From: Prorocentrum cordatum
Taxonomy: Eukaryota > Sar > Dinophyceae > Prorocentrales > Prorocentraceae
Length of the DNA stretch: 55,324 nt
Reading direction: 5' to 3'
NCBI GenBank assembly: GCA_963575745.1
Contig: CAUYUJ010016309.1
Span: 69,678 to 125,001 of the forward strand
Under the pieces are notes generated by a model that was not told the origin of the DNA, did not search any database, and worked only from the letters and a program-made list of their open reading frames with translations. The position numbers were made by a program, and so were the translations under genes. Every line of letters begins with the position of its first letter. The stretch's first letter is position 1. Positions 30,931 through 41,086 of the stretch are shown here, in pieces.

Positions 30931-32136
30931 GAAAAGAGGCTCATGGTGCAGAATTTTGCTCACTTCCAGCAGTTCTGTCACCCGGGCAGCAAGGGCAACC
31001 GCTTCTCGGGCAACGAGGCAGTACACCGATGCGAGGCAGCCTGCGTAGTCTGTGCGCAGAAAGATTACCTCGAGCACCGCCACAAACTGAGCCTGTTTGG
31101 CGCAGTGCTGGAGGACCGTGTATCCGAGCACTGCGCGGGCCCTGCAAGCGACCAGGACGACGTGTCCGAGGGCGAGGCGAATGCGCGACCCGCGCGGACT
31201 CTGGTGAAGCACCGCGGGGTGTACTACTTGCAGTCCCCGGAGCTCGCGCAGAAGCTCCTTGACGTGGACAGGTACAGGCAGCGGTGGCCTTTGATCCCGT
31301 ACGAACAGCTGCACGCGTCCAGCGTTCAGCATCCGGAGCACCCAGAGTGGCGGTGGCTGCTGCGCTCCCGTAGAGTCCCTGTGGTAGCACCACCGGAAGC
31401 AACGGCGGGCACGTGCGGTGCTTCTCAGCCTGCTGCCGACAGGCCCGGCGGAGCTTCTCAGCCTGCAGACGAGAGGCCTCCGTGCGCAGGGGTGGGAGAT
31501 GCCAACGCGTTGGCGTGGGTTTGTTGGGGGTGCCTCGCTGACCTGTGCGCCGAGAAACCGAAGATGCCGCTGGAGGCCCTGGTCAACAACAACTGGATCG
31601 GCCGGGAGCTCGTGCACGTCCGCGGCGCTTCGAAGCCTACTGAGATGCTGGCGTCCCTTGGCCGATGCTGTTGGAGGCAAGTCCGTCTCGGCGAGGGCGC
31701 TCCGGATGTCCAGCAGCAAGGCATCTCGGGCAACGCCGTCCTCTTCGCTCAGCCCACGGCGCAAATCCCGTCCATGGAGCTGCCCCCGGCGCCAGGCGCG
31801 CTTGTGGACTCTCTGAACGTCGTCTTCTCGGGCGCCGCGCACAATCTCAGCGCGGCGCACTGGGCGGCAGTCAAGCGCGCCGAGTACATGCGCATCGTGA
31901 GGGAGCGCAAGCAGCAGTGCGCAACCTTCTCCGAGGTGTCCGCCCGGGAGGACGTCGCCCCGACACGGCTGCCGGAGGACGGCGTGCCAGACCACATCCG
32001 GGCCTGTCTGCAACCAGTGGACGGTGCCGACAAAGCCCCGGTACGTCTGTTGGGGCCAGCATCCAGGGCGCCGGAGGTGGGCAGAGACGACGAGGCGGGA
32101 GACGAATCTGACGAGGAGAAAGAGTCAGACAAAGAC
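30931..32136 (+). pseudogene. Helentron-like protein, DUF6570-like segment
   Basis: Same frame as the previous segment, ending at TGA 32137-32139. It has further Cys/His pairs (CEAACVVCAQKDYLEH; WVCWGCLADLC), then a region resembling DUF6570 of Helitron proteins: PKMPLEALVNNNWIGRE, GNAVLFAQPTAQIPSMELPP and LNVVFSGAAHNLSAAHW. The end is an acidic linker rich in Asp/Glu. Two GASQPA motifs (31417, 31450) lie in frame, 33 bases apart, in a linker. After the TGA the frame again continues in register (DMAYLHENVAEFTVAVDP). Confidence 0.6.
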
Positions 32137-32139
32137 TGA

Positions 32140-32622
32140 GAAGCATCAGAACAGCCTGACATGGCCTACCTGCATGAAAATGTGGCAGAGTTCACAGTTG
32201 CAGTGGATCCAGTGCATGACGTCGCTCCAGTCCGCATGATGCAAGCGCTGCAAGGCACGCTGGCGGCGCTGCAGGAGCAGGCAGCACGCGTCGCAAAGAA
32301 CGAGGCGACGCCGACAGTGGCAGACAGCAGCGGTGCTCTTCAGCCTGTTGCCGACGAAAGCGGCAGGCATACTATGCACAGCATGGTTCTCGATGTGCAG
32401 ACTGCTGCTCGTTCGTTCGACGATCGAGCGCAGGTGGTGCTGGAGACAGCGCAAGCAGGAGCAGACGCGTGCAGGGCGGTGGGCCCGCACTCCTTATCGG
32501 TGCCTACGCAGAAACCCTTGAGTCCTTTCGACGGCAGGTCCTGGCCAGCGTGCTACACAGTGTTCTGGTTCGGGGATGGCGCGCCGAACCTCGAGCGGGA
32601 GCGGCCCATGTTGTTCGAACAT
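32140..32622 (+). pseudogene. Helentron-like protein, pre-Rep segment (5' of intron)
   Basis: It continues in the same frame after the TGA. It holds AEFTVAVDPVHDVAPVRMMQ, an in-frame GALQPV variant of the dispersed motif at 32332, and SPFDGRSWPACYTVFWFGDG, a region typical of this protein group. The segment ends at LFEH. The open frame runs on to 32679, but that extension is Thr-rich repeat and is treated as intron. Confidence 0.55.
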
Positions 32623-32858
32623 GTCTGCCCCAGGACTACTACCAATACTACCACTATTCAAAGCGGTGGCTCGTACTAGCACAGTTCCAGTGTTGATAGC
32701 AGAGTCTCGTTTTTACACGAATCCCATTATTGATAGCAGAGTCTCGTTTTGACGCAGTTCCAGTGCTGATAGCAGTGTCTCGATCTTACGCATCTCCCAC
32801 TGTTGATAGCAGTGTTTCGTGATATTATTAGTGCTAGTACTGGTAGTAGTCCTTCGAG
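32623..32858 (+). other. 236-bp GT-AG intron made of dispersed repeats
   Basis: The exon end LFEH and the next exon VARRLINLEELEYSL join exactly in phase if 32623-32858 is removed, with GTCTGC at the start and TTCGAG at the end (GT...AG). The segment contains ACTACTACC-type triplets and four copies of GATAGCAG(A/T)GTCTCG, a repeat also present at 38.86-39.08, 39.82 and 42.65-42.77 kb. A GTC is shared at both edges. An alternative is a plain insertion in a dead element. Confidence 0.55.
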
Positions 32859-33462
32859 GTCGCACGACGCCTCATCAACCTGGAGGAGCTCGAGTACTCT
32901 CTCGCGACCGACGAGGAGCCCTACGAGGCAGCCTGCCAGAGCCGCTTCAGCTTGCCGGAGATCGTCGCGGTCCTCGGCGACGTGAAGCGCCGGCTGCGGC
33001 TCTTGAAAGGCACCCGAGCGGCGATTGGCAGGAAAGGCTTCGGCACTGACCTTCAGATCCTTTCAGAGGCGTCGGCGGAGGATTTCATGGAGGCGCTGAA
33101 CATCGCCAAGCCAGCCGACTGCATCGGCTCCGCCATTTCACGCCCGGGTATGCCTGGGAAGGTCAAGACTGCCCTCAGGACGTTGCTACTCAGCACTTCC
33201 GATGTGCCTGGCACCGAGGGGCGGAAAACCGCACTTCGCTTCGACGGGCACGCCAACAACCTCAAGTTCGTCGCGGCCAGCTTCTTCGTCACACCGAACT
33301 TCGCGGACGCGTACAGCCCGTTAGTTCTCCAGCTTCACGAAGGGCCCGGAAAGCGGAGCCACCTGGACATCCGCGGGGGCGCGGTTGGCGCGGTTGCCAG
33401 GGCTGCCGGTGCTTCTCAGCCTGCTGGCCCCGACCTGCGGAGTCCAGCGCCGACCATGCCTT
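32859..33462 (+). pseudogene. Helentron-like protein, segment 3' of intron
   Basis: Frame of VARRLINLEELEYSLATD, then SLPEIVAVLGDVKRRL, ALRTLLLSTSDVPGTEGRK, and FVTPNFADAYSPLVLQLHEG, all in the style of the Helitron N-terminal domain. GASQPA at 33408 is in frame. Near 33462 the protein-like frame shifts by +1 (PTMPS here; LERMRQIVAADPRAQAKF in the next frame), which fits loss of two bases or gain of one. Confidence 0.55.
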
Positions 33463-34307
33463 CTGGAGCGGATGCGCCAGATAGTGGCAGCAGACCCGCG
33501 GGCGCAGGCCAAGTTCTTCCTGCTGATGACCGAACTCCACTACCGCTACATCATCGGCTTGGAGCGCCTGCTTGTTGGCCGCGCAACGCTGGCCCGACAG
33601 GCGGTGTCAACGGAGGACGAGGTGGCAGCGTCTCTGCAGCCGTGCGTGGCCCCAGGCACCACTGACGTGCAGGCGCCCTTCGAAGCGCAGGGCCGGGGCT
33701 TCGCGCATGGCCGCGGCAAAGGCCACAGCGTCATCGGGCCTACGATGGCGTGGCTGCGGTCAGCTGTAGTCCGAGGGCTGCGCACCGCCGCTCTTCAGCT
33801 GCGAACTGCACTTCTTTGCGCCGCGGTGACCGTGCAGTGCGAAGCTGCCAACGAGCCCGCACGGCAGCTGGGCCTTCCTGACGTCGCGCCTGAGCCTTTC
33901 ACGGCCAGGCAGCAGCGCCAGAGCCGCATGCACGGAGGCGAAGAGGAGGACGGCACCCTGCGCGAGGAGGTGGCGCTCGGCCCGCCAGTGGAGCAGCCGT
34001 GCCTCGTGGAGGAGCGCGCTCGCGCGGCCGCAGAGAACCGGATGCCTGCAGTCGGCGCTGCAGCGTACCGGGCCCCCCCGCTCACAGGGGCCTTCCAGTC
34101 CACGTTTCCGGGCTACCGCCAGCGAGCCAGTTTCGGGCAACTTGGTAGCGCTCCTCAGCCTGCCATGCCAGCCAGCCATGTCAGCGTCTTCGAGACGAAC
34201 GAGGATGGAGCGATTGTGGGAGTCCTCAACCCAGATGGCTCGCCAGCCTCAGTCGAGGAGATCAGCGCAGATGCGGACGCGTTGGCCGCGGCATTCAGCC
34301 ATGACTT
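33463..34307 (+). pseudogene. Helentron-like protein, central segment
   Basis: The protein-like frame is LERMRQIVAADPRAQAKF, LLMTELHYRYIIGLERLL, EAQGRGFAHGRGKGHS, TARQQRQSRMHGGEEEDG and FQSTFPGYRQRASFG. An in-frame SAPQPA copy sits at 34147. At the T6 run 34306-34311 the frame slips by -1: upstream HDFF, downstream [17 protein letters not shown]6 is an easy place for an indel or for ribosomal slippage. Confidence 0.55.
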
Positions 34308-36053
34308 TTTTGCAACATCTGCTCCAACCACGAGCACGATTGCACCGCGACGTGCGTCAAGTACGTCAAGAAGAAGCTCGAGGCCAAAGAGAGTCTGCGC
34401 TCGAACAGGACCCCGTCGTGCCGCTTTTGGTTCTTCCGCATCACGGAGCTATGTCTAGCAGGCCGCATCAAGCGAGTGCGTCGGCGCGGCAAGCCCTTGG
34501 TCCGGACTCCGTTCATCGACTTCTCTGGTGACCGCAACCAACGGTGCCGCTGCCGGGTAAAACGCGACCAGCCGTTCAGGAGCTCCAGCAACGTCGTCTG
34601 TCAGGTGACCAACCGTTGCAACGTGGATTTCCAGTTCTTGATGTGCGCGCCTGACGAGTCCGCCGGTGCAGCAGAAATGCTTCAGCCTGGTGGTGCTGCT
34701 CAGCCTGCCCAGGACGAGCCGCCTGCGCCCGCCCCTGCCCAGCTGGCCAAGCGCAGAAGGCTCACCAAGAAGACGACCACCAAGAAGAACCCTGGCTCGA
34801 CAATCGCTATGCGCCGACCAAAACACCTCAACGGTAACAAAAAGTGGCTCTACGGTTGTGGCTCCTTGCAGCCAAAGGATGCGGCGGTCGCGGAGAGCTT
34901 CCAGGCGGCTTTCCAGCAGGCTTTCTCCATGGACTTCTACATCGCGAAATACCAAGGCAAGATGATGGAGTCCATGACGCCACTCTTCCAGTCGATGCTC
35001 GGCGGCATGCAGCGTCTGGAACAGCAGGAGAGGGAAGAGCAGGAGGAGGAGGCCCGCAAGGTGCTCAGTGACAGCGGCGCCGATGGCGAGGACCAGACGC
35101 TGGCCAAACGACGCCGGACGAACGAGGATCTCGCTCGCCGCGCTCGGCGAGTCTGTATCCGGCTAGCGTCGATGGCGAACCGGTGCTTCTGGCTCTCCAC
35201 GACGGAGGTCGCGCTGCACATCCTCACAGGCGGCGACTGCCTCCAATCGCACCACCATGTGCGGCTCTTCACGAGACAGCTGCAGTGGGCCTGCCAACAG
35301 TGCAAGCGCTTGCTGAACCATGAAGGCGCGGGTGAGGTGCAGCAGAATGAGCAGGTGCCAATACAAGCAGTCCGCATCCAGATCCCAGTCGCCGACGATG
35401 AGGAGGAGCACGCAGCAGGTGAGACCAGCGGTGCTCCTCAGCCTCCTGGAGAGACCTCTGCTGGTGATGAGCAGACTGGCGGTGCGGAGTGCGAGGACAT
35501 GCATGTGTGCACCACAAGCACGAACACGGCCGACGACTACGCCCACAGGGGCCCTCGCCTGCAGACCATGCCGTTCCACATCTACAGGATGTACGTCCGG
35601 CGAGTCCTGAAGCCGAGCCGGGTCAAAGCTTCTGGACCGAAATTCTTTGTCTTCGAGAACCACTACGTCATGGCTCAGCGGTGCGTGCAGGAGGTCCAGT
35701 TGACGCGGATTGACGTCCCCACCATCGACGGCTTCCAGTGCCCGACCTGTGCACAGGACCCAGAGCAGAACTCGCTCTTCAAGGCCCTCCTCGTCACGCC
35801 TTGGGCGTGCGAGGGTCCCCTCTCTTGTGGCAGCGTTAACCATTGCAGCCATATGTTGAGGAACTGCGGCTGCCCTGCCGTGCGCCCGCACTCGTTTTAG
35901 CGGGCGTGGCGGCTTCGGTGCGCGGAGATCCACGTGCTGGCGGCGCGCGCGGACTCCAGGTGCCGCCTGGCCCGCAAGAGGCTCGTGCTCGCGGACGCGA
36001 CCCTCTTCTCCGAGCTGAAATAGCCCCGGGCGAACCTCGAGGAGGGCGAGCTG
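34308..36053 (+). pseudogene. Helentron-like protein, Rep-like segment
   Basis: It opens with a Cys/His cluster ([20 protein letters not shown]), then [29 protein letters not shown] and TNRCNVDFQF. YIAKYQGK at 34938-34961 fits the YxxKYxxK catalytic-Tyr motif of Helitron Rep. A clear two-His (HUH) motif is not found; Cys stands where His might be expected before NVD. FWLSTTEVALHILTGGDC follows, typical of the group. GAAQPA (34692) and GAPQPP (35430) copies are in frame. TAG codons at 35898 and 36021 interrupt the frame, which continues in register through both (RAWRLRCAEIHVLAARADSR between them). Confidence 0.6.
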
Positions 36054-38588
36054 GTGCTCCCCAGCCTAGCGTACTTCGCAAGGCCCCAGCTGGCGCGGCG
36101 TATGCCAGCGGAGGCGACACGGCGCATCCTCGCCTTCAGTGACCACCACTGCCGGTGGCACGAGGAACAGTGCACCCTGGCGGAGGACGCGGCGCGAGAC
36201 GTGCTAGCGCGCGCGGACCTCGCGGCGGAGGCGCGGGTTAAGCCTCGGCCAGCAGCGACTGCACACCTCGAGGCAGATGAAGACTCCGCGAGCGATGCCG
36301 AAGGGCCCAAGGGGCGGGTCCCGCTGGAGCTTGTTGACGTGGGTGGAGGCGGCAGCGACGTGGAGGAGGAGGTGGAGGACGCCGCGATTACCGAGATCTC
36401 CCTGTTTCCGCTGCGGGACCACGTCAGAGCAACCGAGCTGGCCCTGCAGCAAGACCAACTGCAGCGCTTGGACCAGAAGAGCCGCCTCAGCTACGCCGAT
36501 AAACAGTTGAAGAACCTCGACCGAGCGTGCGGCGGCATGCTGCAGGCGAGCTTTGCACAGCCAGCCAGCAGCGGCGCGCGAGGGCATCTGGGCACGCGTC
36601 TGGACGAGAGCTTTTCTGACATGCTGGCCCTACAGCGGCAAACCATTGCGCTCCAGAAGAAGCAAGCGAGCCCGGATGGAGAGACCTTGCCCGATGCTGC
36701 GGACGACTGGCTACCCAGCGGTGCTCCTCAGCCTGCTGCCGAGGACGCGCAGCTGGAGCTCGTGCCGCAGCTCTTGGCCATGCAGGGCCCGGCGGCTGTT
36801 GCGTGGAAGCTGGTCGCTGATGCCGAATGCACGGAGGAGCAGATTGACGCGGTGTCGTTGTTCACGCTGTCCCTGCAGAAACGTTGTGACGGCAGGCCAG
36901 ACAAGACAACGCATCTGCTCCCCGTGGTGTCCGCGACGGGCAACCACAGAGCGATCTGGCTCGGGGGAGGCGGCGTCGGCAAGACACGCACCCTCTCCAA
37001 AGTGGTGGAGCCGATGGCCATCACCTACTTCGGCGAGCAGGGGTACCTCGGCAAAGCACAGTCCAACCACGCGGCGCACAATCTCGGCCCGCGCGGGAGG
37101 ACGATGCATTCCTCCAACGGGCTGCTCATTTCGGACTCCATGCAGACCGCCAGGCTGCGCTTGACCCCGCAGACGCAGAAGAAGCTGGACCGCCCCTCAG
37201 GCACACTCGGCGTCGACGTGATCGATCAGCTGGGTGCTGTGCCGGGGCCCTTGCTGCATGCGGATGCACTGCGCGCGACCTACGGCAGGGCGTTGCGCTA
37301 CAACCTCGACCCCGCGAAGTACATGCGCCCGCAGGAGACGTGGGGGCGCATGGCGGTGAAGATCCTGTGCGGGGACTTCTACCAGTTGCCGCCGGTCCCC
37401 GCCAGCGCCTCCCTGGTGGCGCCTCACACGGGCCAGTCCTACGAGCACCAACAGGGTAGGAAGTTGCTCGCCGACTTCGAGTGCGTCATCGACTTCGTGC
37501 AGAGGCAGCGCTTTACAGACCCGTTGCAGCTCGAGGTCCTCCACGCCATGAGGACTCCAGGCGGCAAAAAGATCTTTGGCGAGAGCTGGCAGGCGATCGT
37601 CAAAACAGAGGTCGTTGGCCCCAGCGGTGCTGGTCAGCCTGCTGACACCAGGAGCGAAGCCGCTCAGCAACCTCAGTGGGACCACCGGTTGCGTGCAGCA
37701 CGAGGCTGGTACGAGTCGGTATATGAGTGGCGCATCGTCTCTTACGCCATGCATGCGCAGGCCAAGCTTGATGCGCACGATGCTGGCCAGCTGCTCTTCT
37801 ACGTGCCGGCAATCGACAGACCAGCTGCGCGCCTCGCGAAACCTGACTTCGACGAGATGCGCGCGGAGCCCAACATCGGCGCTACCGCAAAAATGCCGGG
37901 GCTGCTGCCGCTCTTCGTCGGCATGGAGGTCATCCTGACGGAGTCCGTCTTGCCACCTAAGTATGTCCGTGGCGCGCCGGGCAAGGTGGTAGGCATAGAG
38001 CTGCACGCTCTGGAGCCTCCGGTGGAGGGCCGCCCGTCCATTGGCTCGGATGGTATTGTACTGCTCCGCTACATGCCACAGGCCGTCTATGTCAAGATCG
38101 ATGACAGCGATGAACTCTTCTTGAAGGCCGCGCCGGTGACAGCTGGCAGTGCTTCTCAGCCTGCCGGCCCCGACCTGCGCGGGGTGCTCGCGATCACCCC
38201 GCAGGCGCGCCCCTTGAAGTTCAAAGCGGCGACAGGTGGCCCGGCCATCGCGGTCTCCAAGACACAGTTGACCGTGCTGCCCAAGAAGCAGGGCACTCTG
38301 CATGGCGTGCAGGGCAAGACAGCGGACCCAGGCTTCATCGTGCACTGGACGTTTCCGCCAGGACTCAAGAAGGAGTCCATTTGGCTGGCCTACTACGTCA
38401 GCCTGTCGCGGCCCAGGAGCTCCGGGCAGCTCTTGAGCCGCGGCTTGCCTGACCGGAGCATCATCGAATCCGGCCCCCCGGAACAGATCGCCAAGGCCTT
38501 CGCCGAGCTCGTCGCGGACAAGATTGCCGCGACGAAGATCGCTTGCGCGAAAGCCCGAGAAGAGCTAGGCTGGCCTGCACGAGCTTGA
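36054..38588 (+). pseudogene. PIF1-type SF1 helicase domain of the Helentron-like protein
   Basis: An 844-codon open frame from GTG 36054, in register with the Rep segment. Helicase motifs in order: Walker A GGGGVGKT (36963-36986), Walker B region DVIDQLGAV, motif III GDFYQLPPV (37371-37397), C-terminal TLHGVQGKTADPGF and motif VI YVSLSRPRS (38394-38420). The Walker B acidic pair is Asp-Gln (CAG at 37227) where PIF1 proteins have Asp-Glu; loss of that Glu normally abolishes ATP hydrolysis. This long frame is open, but the enzyme is probably dead. GAPQPA (36720), GAGQPA (37626) and SASQPA (38148) lie in frame in linkers. Expected role: unwinding during rolling-circle-type transposition. Confidence 0.7.
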
Positions 38589-38860
38589 CGAACCGTGAGA
38601 CGCAGGCTGCTTTGTGGCGGTGCTGCTCAGCCTGCCCGCTTGGTGCTTCTCTGCCTGCACTCGTGTGCTGCTTCTCGGCCTGCGCTCGTGTGTACCCGTG
38701 CGTCGTGAGATGCGGGGCTCCTCCGTCTGCATCCTACATGCAGTGGTGCTGCTGTGCCAACGATGGTACACACCAGCGCCTTAGGGAGAGCGTACCGAGC
38801 GATGCAAACACAAATGCAGACAGGTCTGAAAGCTTCTGTTTTGGGACTAAAGCCATTGAT
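38589..38860. repeat. GGTGCTGCTCAGCCTGC copies and a block duplicated at 45.36 kb
   Basis: After the helicase stop, loose copies of the micro-motif (38619 and variants to 38680) lead into a ~100-bp block, CTGCATCCTACATGCAGT, GCTGCTGTGCCAACGATGG, TACACACCAGCGC. The block has a close copy at 45364-45465, also directly after a GGTGCTTCTCAGCCCGC motif. Confidence 0.6.
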
Positions 38861-39085
38861 GCAAATGTATCGTTTGAAACTCCATCCGTTGATAGCAGTG
38901 TCTCCTTTGGGCCTACATCCATTGATAGCAGTGTCTCGTTTCGACCTCAGTACATTGAAATCCATTTTGGGGCTAAAGCCATTGATGCGCATGTATCGTT
39001 TGAGACTCAATCCGTTGAGAGCAGTGTCTCGTTTGGACCTACATCCATTGATAGCAGTGTCTCGTTTCGACTTCAATACGTTGAA
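38861..39085. repeat. TTGATAGCAGTGTCTCGTTT array
   Basis: Seven ~33-bp units alternate GATGCAAATGTATCGTTTG and CCATTGATAGCAGTGTCTCG. This is the repeat that makes up the intron at 32623-32858. Other copies are at 39815-39880 and 42645-42770. Confidence 0.75.
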
Positions 39086-39700
39086 ATCCATTCCCGGGCG
39101 ACTTTGTGAAGGCCCTGTGCCAACTGTAGGCCACTTCGTGCTCCTCGAGTTCTCAGAATTCAATTCCCGGGCCACATTTTGAATGCCTGGGGCCAACTGT
39201 CGGCCACTTCGTGCTCTTCGAGTTCCCACAACGCCACTCCTGGGCCACATTCTGCATGCCCAGAGCTAACTGTGAGCCACTTCGTGCTCTTCGTATTCCC
39301 AGAATTCCATCCCCGGAAAACATTTTGAATGCCCGGAGCCAACTGTAGGTCACCTCGTGTTCTTCGCGTGGAAAAGCAAAAGCGAACGCACAGTCAAAGC
39401 ACAGTCAAGGCTGAGGCAGGCTGAGGCTGAGGCACGGACTCGCGACCAGGAGAACGAGGAGGACGAGCAAGAGGAGGAGGACGACGAGGACAAGCAGGAC
39501 GAGGAGGAGGAGGAGGAGGAACAGCAGAACGAGGACGAACAGGAGGAGGAGGAGGAGGAGGAGGAGGAGGAGGTGGGGGAGGAGGAGGAGGAGGAGGAGG
39601 AGGAGGAGGACGAGGAGGACGAGCAGGAGGAGGAAGACGAGCAGGAGGAGGAGGAAGAGGAGGAAAGGACAGCGGCCGGCTGCCCCGGCCGACTCCCCCG
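39086..39700. repeat. 62-bp CCGGAGCCAACTGTAGG array, GAGGCTGAGGC and (GAG)n
   Basis: Four to five diverged 62-bp units run to 39365, then a short GAGGCTGAGGC stretch, then about 240 bases of GAG/GAC triplets coding poly-Glu/Asp in one frame. Confidence 0.8.
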
Positions 39701-40180
39701 GCCGGTTGCCCCGCCGGATCGGCGGGCGAGGGCGCAACCTATGGCGCAAGCAATAGCAGGCCGTTTTATGTCGGCGGCCGTGGGCGCAACCCATGGCGCA
39801 TTGTGTCAAGATACACTCATTGATAGTACTTCGTCCTCTGGAGCTTCATCAATTAACAGCAGAGTCTCGTTTCGAGATACCACTACCAAAATCTGTGAGT
39901 CGTTCGAAGGAAAGCTGACGGGACATGGGCAAGGAAAACAGGGTGATCCTCTGCGAGCTCTATTGGAGGGTCTTCGTCTCTTCTGGGAGCTCTTGGCGGG
40001 AGGGGAGAAGATCTTGAGACTCTCTTGGGGCGACACCAGTGGTTCGTGCGAAGCCTTCAAGCCTCTTACTGTCAATCCTCTGTTCCTCCTGCCTCTTACA
40101 GCCGTCTTTGGTTCAGAACGTGCCCCCCGCATTGCAATCCCCCCGCCAGAACGTGCCGTTCCTGCGCGGTCCACATTGCA
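39701..40180. other. Spacer before the endonuclease gene
   Basis: It contains a duplicated GGCGCAACC(T/C)ATGGCGCA word and one TTGATAGTACTTCG/TTAACAGCAGAGTCTCG repeat pair (39815-39880). No gene is supported, though open frames cross it. Confidence 0.4.
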
Positions 40181-41086
40181 ATGGCCCTCTCCTGGCCGCG
40201 AGGCTCGTCCGCAGCCTCGGCTTCTCGCGGTGCTTCTCAGCCTGCGGAGGAAGACCGAGACACGCCTGCGGCCGCGCCTGCTCGCGGTGCTCCTCAGCCT
40301 GCGTCTTTCACGGTCGCCTCCTTTAATTTCGGGTTCGAGCAGGCGGCGATGTCCGGGAAGAAGTTCAGCATTCATTGCTCCAACTTTGGGCGGGTGTGCG
40401 CCACGATCGTCGAGGACGCTGATGCTGACCTTTTGTTTGCGTGCGAGGTCGGTGCGTTTCGTCAAGGCCTGAGCAAAGCAGCGATCAACGTGGAAGACAT
40501 CCTGACCAAGCCGTTCGGCGACAACGTCCGCTTTTCCGAGGTCGACAACTACTTGAGCCTATGGGGCTTCGGCGGTGCTTCTCAGCTTGCCGTCGTGTCC
40601 CTGCACGGAGACACATATATTTACCACGTCCCCATCGGGCGACAGGTGGACGCTGTGATAGCGCGGTTCGATGTGCAGACAAGCGGCCATGGCAGAGTGC
40701 ACGTGGTCGCCGGCAATATGCACATCGTTTGCGGCGAGCGCCCTCCCACCATTCAAACACGACAGCGCGCAGTGAGGCTTCTCCGACTCCACTTGGACGG
40801 CCTCGAGGCCCCGGAGCTGGACACGCCGGTCGTGCGCCTCGTGGTCGGCGACAACAGCCTGACCTCCCAGCAGGCTCGCGAAGCTTTCCAGTGCGAAGCT
40901 GACGACGAGGCGTTATGGGAAGTCTTCGCCTCCCCGGCAGACCGCAAGGGGGACAACGTGGCGGTCTGCGGAGCAGTCGCGCGTTTCCGGCCCGTCGCTG
41001 TTGGCGCGTCGTACCTGGACCGTGGCATGCGCAACGACTCACGCGATGCTGTTGCGGTCGTGCTCACCCCCCCCCGTGCATCGTGA
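40181..41086 (+). CDS. EEP-family endonuclease, left arm of palindrome
   Basis: The ATG at 40181 begins a 301-residue frame. Two in-frame GA(S/P)QPA motifs (40229, 40286) precede the domain, which starts FTVASFNFGFEQ. Endonuclease/exonuclease/phosphatase features follow: the ADLLFACEVG glutamate, GRVHVVAGNMHIVCGE, VVRLVVGDNSLTSQQA (GDN, 40847-40855), and RFRPVAVGASYLDRGMRN. The final motif reads NDSRDAVAV, while the inverted copy has NDSHDAVAV; the His is the expected catalytic residue of the C-terminal EEP motif, so this copy is probably impaired. A further motif copy (GASQLA, 40574) is in frame. The stop lies across the palindrome centre. It is likely the EN module of the Helentron. Confidence 0.65.
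   Translation: MALSWPRGSSAASASRGASQPAEEDRDTPAAAPARGAPQPASFTVASFNFGFEQAAMSGKKFSIHCSNFGRVCATIVEDADADLLFACEVGAFRQGLSKAAINVEDILTKPFGDNVRFSEVDNYLSLWGFGGASQLAVVSLHGDTYIYHVPIGRQVDAVIARFDVQTSGHGRVHVVAGNMHIVCGERPPTIQTRQRAVRLLRLHLDGLEAPELDTPVVRLVVGDNSLTSQQAREAFQCEADDEALWEVFASPADRKGDNVAVCGAVARFRPVAVGASYLDRGMRNDSRDAVAVVLTPPRAS

Noticed and set aside
29989-32013. 674-codon minus-strand frame
   Set aside because: It overlaps the Rep-helicase N-terminal segments, whose plus-strand frame shows recognisable motifs; the minus frame shows none and is open because of GC3 bias.
37197-38345. 382-codon minus-strand frame
   Set aside because: Antisense shadow of the helicase domain.
39357-40472. 371-codon frame with a long acidic stretch
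   Set aside because: The acidic part is the GAG microsatellite and the rest overlaps the endonuclease gene in another frame.
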